Assembly: GCA_022841345.1 (NCBI GenBank)
Contig: JALHRR010000014.1
Span: 1-64,000, forward strand
From: Saprospiraceae bacterium
Lineage (GTDB): Bacteria; Bacteroidota; Bacteroidia; Chitinophagales; Saprospiraceae
Length of the DNA stretch: 64,000 nucleotides
Direction of reading: 5' to 3'
The stretch's first letter is position 1. Each line of letters opens with the position of its first letter. The position numbers were made by a program, and so were the translations under genes. Shown here piece by piece: positions 58,247-64,000 of this stretch. The notes under the pieces were generated by a model. That model had not been told where the DNA came from, did no database searches, and saw only the letters and a list, made by a program, of their open reading frames with translations.

Positions 58247-59029
58247 ATGAAAGATAAAGTAATTATTATCACAGGTGCCGGGATGGGGCTTGGATATGCA
58301 ACGGCAAAAGAACTGGCATCTAAAGGTGCACACCTTGTACTGGTGGACTATAATGAAAAAGGATTAGCGGATGCGAAAACTGAAATCAGTAAAACATATC
58401 CTGAGGTCAAAATCATCACAATTGTGGCTGACGTTTCAAGTGAAGATGCCGTTAAAAATTATGTTGATGAAGCTGTAAAAGCATTTGGCAGAATCGACGG
58501 TCTTTATAACAATGCCGGAATTGAAGGGAAGCAGGCTAGCATAACTGAATATGATGTAGACATTTTCAAAAAAGTAATTGACATTAACTTGATGGGTGTA
58601 TATTATGGATTGCGTTATGTAATTCCTGTCATGCAAAAACAACAATTTGGACGTATAGTAAACGTAGCGTCAGTAGGAGGAATTCGCGGGGTATTAAATC
58701 AAATGCCTTATGTAGCCAGTAAACATGCAGTATCAGGAATGACAAAAAACGCCGCCCTGGAGTACGGTAAGGATGGTATTCTAACAAACGCGATTGCCCC
58801 AGGAGCCATACTTACACCCATGGTTGAAGCAGCTTTTAAGCAGGTAAATCCTGATGATCCAAAATCAGCAGAAACAGAATATGCCCAGCGTAACCCGACA
58901 AAACGCTTAGGTCAGCCATACGAAGTGGCCAAAGTAGTAGCATTTCTTCTGAGTGAAGAAAACGGTTATGTAAGTGGTCAAACCATTGCGATTGATGGTG
59001 GTGAATCGAATATTTATGGTAATTCTTAA
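58247..59029 (+). CDS. Short-chain dehydrogenase/reductase
   Basis: 260 residues. Classical SDR: TGAGMGLG cofactor site (9-16), NNAG (88-91), and the catalytic triad Ser142, Tyr155 and Lys159 in YVASK. The C-terminal GQTIAIDGGES is typical. Aspartate after the second strand (VDYNE) suggests a preference for NAD(H). Substrate unknown. Followed by a hairpin terminator. Confidence 0.88.
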   Translation: MKDKVIIITGAGMGLGYATAKELASKGAHLVLVDYNEKGLADAKTEISKTYPEVKIITIVADVSSEDAVKNYVDEAVKAFGRIDGLYNNAGIEGKQASITEYDVDIFKKVIDINLMGVYYGLRYVIPVMQKQQFGRIVNVASVGGIRGVLNQMPYVASKHAVSGMTKNAALEYGKDGILTNAIAPGAILTPMVEAAFKQVNPDDPKSAETEYAQRNPTKRLGQPYEVAKVVAFLLSEENGYVSGQTIAIDGGESNIYGNS

Positions 59030-59055
59030 AATGTATTATCAAAGTCAGAAATAAA

Positions 59056-59102
59056 GAGTGTAGCCAGCTCGGAAAAGCTCCGGCTCAGCCGGCTACCTCT
59101 TT
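59056..59102 (+). terminator. Hairpin after the SDR gene
   Basis: AGAGTGTAGCC (59056-59065 region) pairs with GGCTACCTCT (59091-59100) with one bulge and is followed by TTTTA. An inner GCTCCGGCTCAGCC segment may form a second stem. Confidence 0.6.
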
Positions 59103-59153
59103 TATATTCAAATCGAAGTTTTATTTTTTCGCAGCTTTTTAAATTTAATAATA

Positions 59154-59564
59154 ATGGCAAAGATATCATCAAGTTTAAAAAATGAACTTTACAAGATTGA
59201 AATCAAATCTCAAAGTGGAAATATTGTAATTGCGGACGAACCGATAGATATGGGAGGCATGGATAGAGGATTTTCTCCTAAAGAACTTTTAGCGTCTGCT
59301 CTGGCTGCTTGTTCATCTGCAACAGTGAAGATGTATGCAGACCGTAAAAATTGGGATTTGCAAGAAGTAAAAATCAATATTGAACTGGACTTTATCGCTA
59401 AAGAAAACAAAACTATTGTCAACAGAAAAGTGGCGTTTATTGGCAACCTTGACGAATCACAAAAAAGTCGTTTATTAGCTGTTGCCAACACTTGTCCGGT
59501 TCATAAAATGTTAAGTAATCCGATTGAGATTATTACGATGTTAGAGGATAATTTGAAGCATTAA
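59154..59564 (+). CDS. OsmC-family protein
   Basis: 136 residues. The redox cysteines sit at the usual places: Cys53 in ALAACSSATVKMY and Cys114 in NTCPVHKML. OsmC/Ohr proteins reduce organic hydroperoxides; this short form is nearer OsmC-like YhfA types. In the AraC-led stress cluster. 22 bp before the dioxygenase gene. Confidence 0.9.
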   Translation: MAKISSSLKNELYKIEIKSQSGNIVIADEPIDMGGMDRGFSPKELLASALAACSSATVKMYADRKNWDLQEVKINIELDFIAKENKTIVNRKVAFIGNLDESQKSRLLAVANTCPVHKMLSNPIEIITMLEDNLKH

Positions 59565-59586
59565 AAATTGAACATTTATTATCACA

Positions 59587-60471
59587 ATGGACAGAATAAC
59601 TTTTTTAAAAACGCTGGCATTACTGCCAATATCTGTTGCAGCTATGAAACTATATGAATTAAATAAATTGACAGAACCACTAAGCAAGACACCACGAATG
59701 CCAGTGTTGTTCTTAGGTCATGGTAGTCCGATGAATGCCATTGAAGAAAATGAATTTGTAACTGGATTTAGAAACATTGCCAAAAGTATTCGAAAACCAA
59801 ATGCTATTTTATGTGTGTCTGCTCACTGGGAGACTAAAGGAACATTTGTGACGGCAATGGAAAACCCGGACACTATCCACGACTTTGGTGGATTTCCAAG
59901 AGAATTATTTGACGTACAGTATCCTGCACCCGGAAGCCCGGAGCTAGCAAGAACTACTAAAGAACTCATCAAGAATGCTGAAGTGGGTCTGGATGATAAA
60001 TGGGGGCTTGATCATGGTGCATGGAGTGTGATAAAACACTTGTATCCGAATGCCGATGTTCCGGTGATTCAGCTAAGTCTGGACTACAGCCAACCACCGC
60101 AATATCATTACGAGTTGGCTCAACAAATAAAGTCACTTCGGGAAAAAGGTGTACTAGTGATAGGCAGTGGTAATATGGTGCACAACCTGCGTATGGTTGC
60201 CTGGGATAAACTCAACGCACCCGGATATGGATTTGATTGGGCAATTGAAGCCAGCGAAAAAATGAAAAAGTATATTCTGGATGGAGACCATAAACAGCTC
60301 ATCAATTTCCGTTCACAAGGAAAAGCTTTTGACCTTGCTATCCCAACTCCGGAACATTACTTGCCATTGCTTTATTCTTTGGCATTGAAAGAAGAAAATG
60401 AACAGATAAGTCTGTTCAATGACAAACCAGTGGCAGGTTCACTAACTATGACTTCTGTGAAAATTGGATAA
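59587..60471 (+). CDS. ygiD: 4,5-DOPA extradiol dioxygenase family protein (YgiD)
   Basis: 294 residues. Class III extradiol ring-cleavage fold with metal-ligand motifs GHGSPMNA (His45), SAHWET (His80), LDHGAW and GSGNMVHN. The first about 35 residues are a hydrophobic extension before the usual YgiD start and may act as a signal or anchor. YgiD opens catechol rings such as L-DOPA with O2. Natural substrate here unknown; the neighbours suggest a role in electrophile or oxidative stress. Confidence 0.9.
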   Translation: MDRITFLKTLALLPISVAAMKLYELNKLTEPLSKTPRMPVLFLGHGSPMNAIEENEFVTGFRNIAKSIRKPNAILCVSAHWETKGTFVTAMENPDTIHDFGGFPRELFDVQYPAPGSPELARTTKELIKNAEVGLDDKWGLDHGAWSVIKHLYPNADVPVIQLSLDYSQPPQYHYELAQQIKSLREKGVLVIGSGNMVHNLRMVAWDKLNAPGYGFDWAIEASEKMKKYILDGDHKQLINFRSQGKAFDLAIPTPEHYLPLLYSLALKEENEQISLFNDKPVAGSLTMTSVKIG

Positions 60472-60544
60472 ACCATCCAGTGCTGATAATATTTAAATAA
60501 AAACCGAGGTGTAAATTAACTTCACGATACATAAAAATTGAAGC

Positions 60545-61363
60545 ATGAAAAACCGCTTTATTGTACTTATTGACTTTTCTGAGTATTCAGATAATCTGAT
60601 CAGGTACGTTTACGATTGGTCCGTGCACGCCGATGCAGAGCTACTTTTGGTTCATCGGACAGCAGTCATAACACCTGCTCATACTGATATAGAAGTCAGA
60701 GAACAGATTAAGCGACAAACTAATGCTGAGGGATTGCGAAAATTAAAAGCTCTGGCTAATGATATAATTCCATCCTCGGTCAAGGTTTCTTATTCAGTTT
60801 CTGAAAGACAGTTGCGATTCACTCTAAACAGCTTATTGGCAGAGCCATTCAACAATTTAATATTTACCGGAATCAGCGGTACAGGGCTGCTCAAAAAAGT
60901 GTTTCTAGGCAGCACGGCAATTAAAGTAATTAATAATACGAAGAACATTGTTGTGGCTATGCCAAAGGAAATTGCTGTATATTCCCATGAAAAAATCTTT
61001 GTAGCTGTTACAGAACAACATCCTGTAAATTTATTGGAATTGAGTAAGTTTTTGAATTTTATTGACAGGGAGAACACAAGTATTACCTTTTTCTATTTGG
61101 CAGCTCCCAATGAAATAACGAAAACTATAGAAAAGGAATTAGAAAGATTAACAGCTTTATTTAAAGACAGGTTTAACACGAGCTTTGAGATTTATGAAGG
61201 AAGTAATCCTTTTGAAGACATTAAAAAAGTCATCAATAACAAGATAGATGAAATACTCATTGTCCAAAAAGGCTCACGATTATTAACAGATCAGCTTTTC
61301 AGAAAATTCTTGATTAATGAGTTGGTGTATGACGCTCAGACGCCTTTGATTGTTTTACCGTAG
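60545..61363 (+). CDS. Universal stress protein (tandem UspA)
   Basis: 272 residues composed of two UspA-like halves (about 1-140 and 148-272). The first carries the LIDFSEYSDNLIRYVYDWSVHADAELLLVH start and the ATP-loop-like GSTAIKVINNTKNIVVAMP. The second half is degenerate, ending DAQTPLIVLP. Cytoplasmic stress protein family with nucleotide binding in many members. Last gene of the stress cluster. Confidence 0.82.
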   Translation: MKNRFIVLIDFSEYSDNLIRYVYDWSVHADAELLLVHRTAVITPAHTDIEVREQIKRQTNAEGLRKLKALANDIIPSSVKVSYSVSERQLRFTLNSLLAEPFNNLIFTGISGTGLLKKVFLGSTAIKVINNTKNIVVAMPKEIAVYSHEKIFVAVTEQHPVNLLELSKFLNFIDRENTSITFFYLAAPNEITKTIEKELERLTALFKDRFNTSFEIYEGSNPFEDIKKVINNKIDEILIVQKGSRLLTDQLFRKFLINELVYDAQTPLIVLP

Positions 61364-61530
61364 ACTGAATTTTAAAGTTATAAATAACCTTATTATTCTG
61401 AAAATAATATGCTTTCCTTTGGCCTCAAATTTTTCCCTGTCTATGCAAGTGATCAGGTCGATCTCGCTTCAGATTTGAATCCTTATTTCACTATAGATAC
61501 GGCGAAGAAATTTTCAAAACTTATATCAAT

Positions 61531-61695
61531 TCACCCCAAATTACCCTATATTTACACAGTCAAATGAGAAGTCATTTGAAACTAATTCATAGTAAAATCT
61601 AGGTGAACTATAAGGTGAGCGCTAAAAAATAAGCCCTTATAAGTTGTTTACAATCAATCAGATATACAGATGTTATTGCGGGCTGGTATCCCGAC
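61531..61695 (+). repeat. 165-bp direct repeat, right copy
   Basis: Same orientation and equal length as 47407-47571. Identity is complete over the last 51 bp (61645-61695) and about 88% over the first 114 bp. The repeats bracket 14 kb containing genes at 48-61.4 kb. Confidence 0.65.
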
Positions 61696-61700
61696 TAGTC

Positions 61701-61745
61701 GAAAGCCCCAGTTAAAAATGATACTCATTTTTTCCTGGGGCTTTC
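61701..61745. terminator. Hairpin after the right repeat
   Basis: GAAAGCCCCAG (61701-61711) pairs with CTGGGGCTTTC (61735-61745), with a T-rich loop. Confidence 0.6.
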
Positions 61746-62141
61746 GTGTTTGAGTGGGTGTGTGCTTGATTGGGATTGTATTTAAACATGCGTTTTGTGT
61801 TTTTGGTGGATTTGTTTGATTCCTATGAGAATGAATCAATCTAAGTTCAACAATTGCCATTTTTTATTGCCTCACTTTTTCAATAGATAGGCCTGACCTT
61901 TATTATTTAAAATATTTTATTAATTTTTAAACTATAAATTTTAATAGTATATTTAAGCGATGAAAGATGTGTGCCACATTCTTCGAAGATCTTCATGAAT
62001 GGCCTCTCTTATCAAGCCACGATTCATTTGCTGTGTCTTTATCTACTGATGATTCTCTAAGCCTAAAGTGGAAAACTTTAAGTCCTTAAGCAGATGAATT
62101 ATTAGTAAATTTTTCAGTCAATTATTATTGAAAACAGCATT

Positions 62142-64000
62142 ATGAAGAAAACAATTACCTCCATTTTATTTGTCCTTATCCATCTTTCTGTCTTTGCTCA
62201 AGTGCCCACAAATAACGACTGCGCGAACGCAATTAACCTCACAGATCTTAATAATTATTGTGCTGAACAATTATTCGGTGAACCAACATTTGATATTATA
62301 GATGGGACTTGCCCTCCTACATTCAATCCTGCTTTGAATATTTGGTACCGCTTTACTGCACTGGGTGCCACAGTTACTATTAGCGCTGCCGGAGGCTCCA
62401 CCCTGTACAAAATTACACTTGTTAGATTTCCTTTTGGCCCTTGTGGAATTACTGAAATATTAGACTGTAATGCATCGGTACTGACAAATTCAAATCTCAC
62501 TATTGGAGATGAATATTACATCATCATCAGCAGTGGAAACATCTCCGAAAATTTTGAATTGTGCATAAATAATCCTGTTCCTGTTCCCCCGCCTAATAAT
62601 GAGCCATGTTTTGCCATCACTCTGGAAAACGATATCACTTTATGTGGAACTACTCTCGATGCAACAGCTACAATTCCGGCGGCGGGATTATCATGCCCTA
62701 CTGTCTCAAGTAACCAGGTTTGGTATCAGGTAAATATTCCTGCGGATCAAACTAACCTGGAAATTACATTACAGGCAAGCACACTCTCCGGTGGAGTTCA
62801 GCTTATTGCCGGACAATGGACAAGTGGATGTACAGGCACATTTCAATTTCTGGAAGCTCATGTTTATTGTGGTCCTGCCATCAATACATTTGAGTTCAAT
62901 TGCATGACTCCGGGAAACTATTACATTTTGCTTTCTTCCAGTAATACAGGTGCTGGGGAGTTTTGTATTACAGCAAGCACTTTTGGCTCACCTCCAGAAT
63001 GCAGAATAAATGATAACTGCGCAGAAGCTGATGTGATAACAGGATTGGTTCTCAACGGTGAGCCTACCTGTGTTAGTGGTTGTAATCTTGGTGCTTGTGG
63101 AGAGAGCTTTAATTTTTCAGGATGCAATTATGCAAGTTCAGTTGTCTGGTATTCATTGGTAACGCCTTTAGGTGCCAGAAGGTTGAATATTACCATAAAC
63201 AGCTCAGATGGAAGTTTATCTAATCCTCAGGTTCAATTCTTCGGAAGTAATTGTGGTACTTTAACTCCGGTTTCCGGATGTTTTATAGGTGCAAATGGTG
63301 GTTTAAATGTGTTGAGCCTTGAGGTGAATTCGGGGAATACTTACTTAATGGCAGTTGGAAATCATTCGGGTACAGCCGGAAACTTTGAAATTTGCGTATC
63401 TGCAAGCGACCCTGAAACTGCCTGTGTATTCGAAGCAGCTATGGTCCCGACTCACACCTCACTGGGTTCTCCATTAAGCGGACCTTACCAATCAGGTGAA
63501 GATGTTACATTTTCTTACACATTTACTTTTTCATCTATGAATAATAGTTGCCAGTGGCCTCACGGTGTAGTACCTGTGTTCGGACCCTGCTGGGATCTTA
63601 CAAAATCTGATTTGGAAGACACCGGTTTTGGCAACTGGAAATGGTTTCGGGAAGGAATGGTGACTTATAAGACCGAAAACCCCTTCATTCTTTCCTCTAC
63701 AGGAGCGGATGCGATGCAAAAGCTTTGTTATCATCTTGATCCAAATTGCTCAGGTGAGCCTCTTACAACAGGGATGGGGCTACCAGCCGGATGGTTTTAT
63801 ACGAATGGCGGTGGGCCATGTGCCAATCAAAGTGATCCGAATAATTCCTGGGGAGAGAATTGTAATGGTTGCGAGAGTACTTGCCTCCTCAATTTTCAAT
63901 TCACATTGAGGAGCAAGTCATTTGTAGATTGTGAAGGTTCATCATCTGCGGACTGTGGTGTACAGGTATTTGTTTTTTCTGACAGACAGACCGGGTGTTG
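62142..64000 (+). CDS. Cys-rich secreted protein with repeated PPC-like domains (3' end outside window)
   Basis: An open frame of 619 codons from ATG 62142 to the window edge. Signal peptide (MKKTITSILFVLIHLSVFAQ) followed by at least three domains of about 125-140 residues. Domains typically start with N(N/D).C.(N/E)A (NNDCANAINL, NNEPCFAITL, NDNCAEADVI) and contain a central WY(R/Q/S) strand and a late YY(I/L) strand, as in bacterial pre-peptidase C-terminal-like repeats. A different Cys/Trp-rich segment follows from about residue 430. A T9SS tail is expected beyond the window. Probably a surface adhesin or structural protein; function not deducible. Confidence 0.8.
   Translation, partial: MKKTITSILFVLIHLSVFAQVPTNNDCANAINLTDLNNYCAEQLFGEPTFDIIDGTCPPTFNPALNIWYRFTALGATVTISAAGGSTLYKITLVRFPFGPCGITEILDCNASVLTNSNLTIGDEYYIIISSGNISENFELCINNPVPVPPPNNEPCFAITLENDITLCGTTLDATATIPAAGLSCPTVSSNQVWYQVNIPADQTNLEITLQASTLSGGVQLIAGQWTSGCTGTFQFLEAHVYCGPAINTFEFNCMTPGNYYILLSSSNTGAGEFCITASTFGSPPECRINDNCAEADVITGLVLNGEPTCVSGCNLGACGESFNFSGCNYASSVVWYSLVTPLGARRLNITINSSDGSLSNPQVQFFGSNCGTLTPVSGCFIGANGGLNVLSLEVNSGNTYLMAVGNHSGTAGNFEICVSASDPETACVFEAAMVPTHTSLGSPLSGPYQSGEDVTFSYTFTFSSMNNSCQWPHGVVPVFGPCWDLTKSDLEDTGFGNWKWFREGMVTYKTENPFILSSTGADAMQKLCYHLDPNCSGEPLTTGMGLPAGWFYTNGGGPCANQSDPNNSWGENCNGCESTCLLNFQFTLRSKSFVDCEGSSSADCGVQVFVFSDRQTGC

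Larger units (their letters stand above)
61364..62141. other. Intergenic region with right direct repeat
   Basis: Contains the right 165-bp repeat (61531-61695) and its hairpin. No gene is supported in the rest (61760-62141), which is AT-rich. Confidence 0.4.

Overview
The window is from a member of the Bacteroidota, probably the Saprospiria/Chitinophagales side. The evidence is type IX secretion (T9SS) C-terminal sorting tails on several exported proteins (1091-3145 minus, 23101-24069 and 32279-34222 plus), Bacteroidota-style -7 boxes (TAnnTTTG), weak Shine-Dalgarno sites, many lipobox lipoproteins, and families largely restricted to the phylum (DUF6122, DUF6660, DUF5675, HYC_CC_PP, Bacteroidota-type integrase). 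No rRNA or tRNA gene was recognised.

Layout. 1-5.4 kb is repeat-rich and more GC-rich than the rest. It holds an orphan XRE/HipB-like regulator with three palindromic operators, a secreted T9SS lipase-like protein, three copies of a ~135-160 bp dispersed repeat, and a tandem duplication of a small gene whose leader is better conserved than its coding part. 5.4-8.1 kb is a compact accessory island. A minus-strand operon (exported nuclease, conserved protein of unknown role, DUF5675, two small membrane proteins) is divergent from a small DNA-binding-like protein preceded by four 11-bp iterons. 8.4-10.5 kb carries an archaeal-type GAPDH and a class I aldolase.

10.8-47.4 kb is a large copper/heavy-metal island, nearly all on the plus strand. 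Block one: HMBD lipoprotein, a CusA-type RND pump split into two coupled ORFs, a P2-type ATPase, a P-loop ATPase, a TolC protein, two tandem HMBD-bearing adaptors, DUF6122 and PepSY proteins. Block two: MbnP with a T9SS tail plus two MbnH-like di-haem proteins. Block three: HYC_CC_PP protein, HMA proteins, DUF2911 proteins, multicopper oxidase, TlpA thioredoxin, a barrel-like protein and a T9SS copper-radical-oxidase-like protein. Block four: CopB-type ATPase, DUF6660, an RND pump fused to TolC, His-rich adaptor, HMBD lipoprotein, ZntA-type ATPase and DUF3703. The likely division of labour is export by RND and P-type pumps, periplasmic capture by HMA/HMBD/His-rich proteins, Cu(I) oxidation by the multicopper oxidase, and copper-loaded enzymes or carriers at the cell surface. 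No dedicated metal-responsive regulator is visible.

47.4-61.7 kb is bracketed by two 165-bp direct repeats (about 91% identical, sharing a perfect 51-bp 3' core), and a broken tyrosine recombinase lies just inside the left copy. The segment holds a Crp/Fnr regulator beside a vanadium-haloperoxidase-like lipoprotein operon with an FNR-like box, a CPA1 antiporter with a RCK_C domain, a glutamate-synthase-like FMN protein, a Rnk/GreA-like factor, and an AraC-YceI-SDR-OsmC-YgiD-Usp stress group. The window ends inside a large Cys-rich secreted protein (from 62142).
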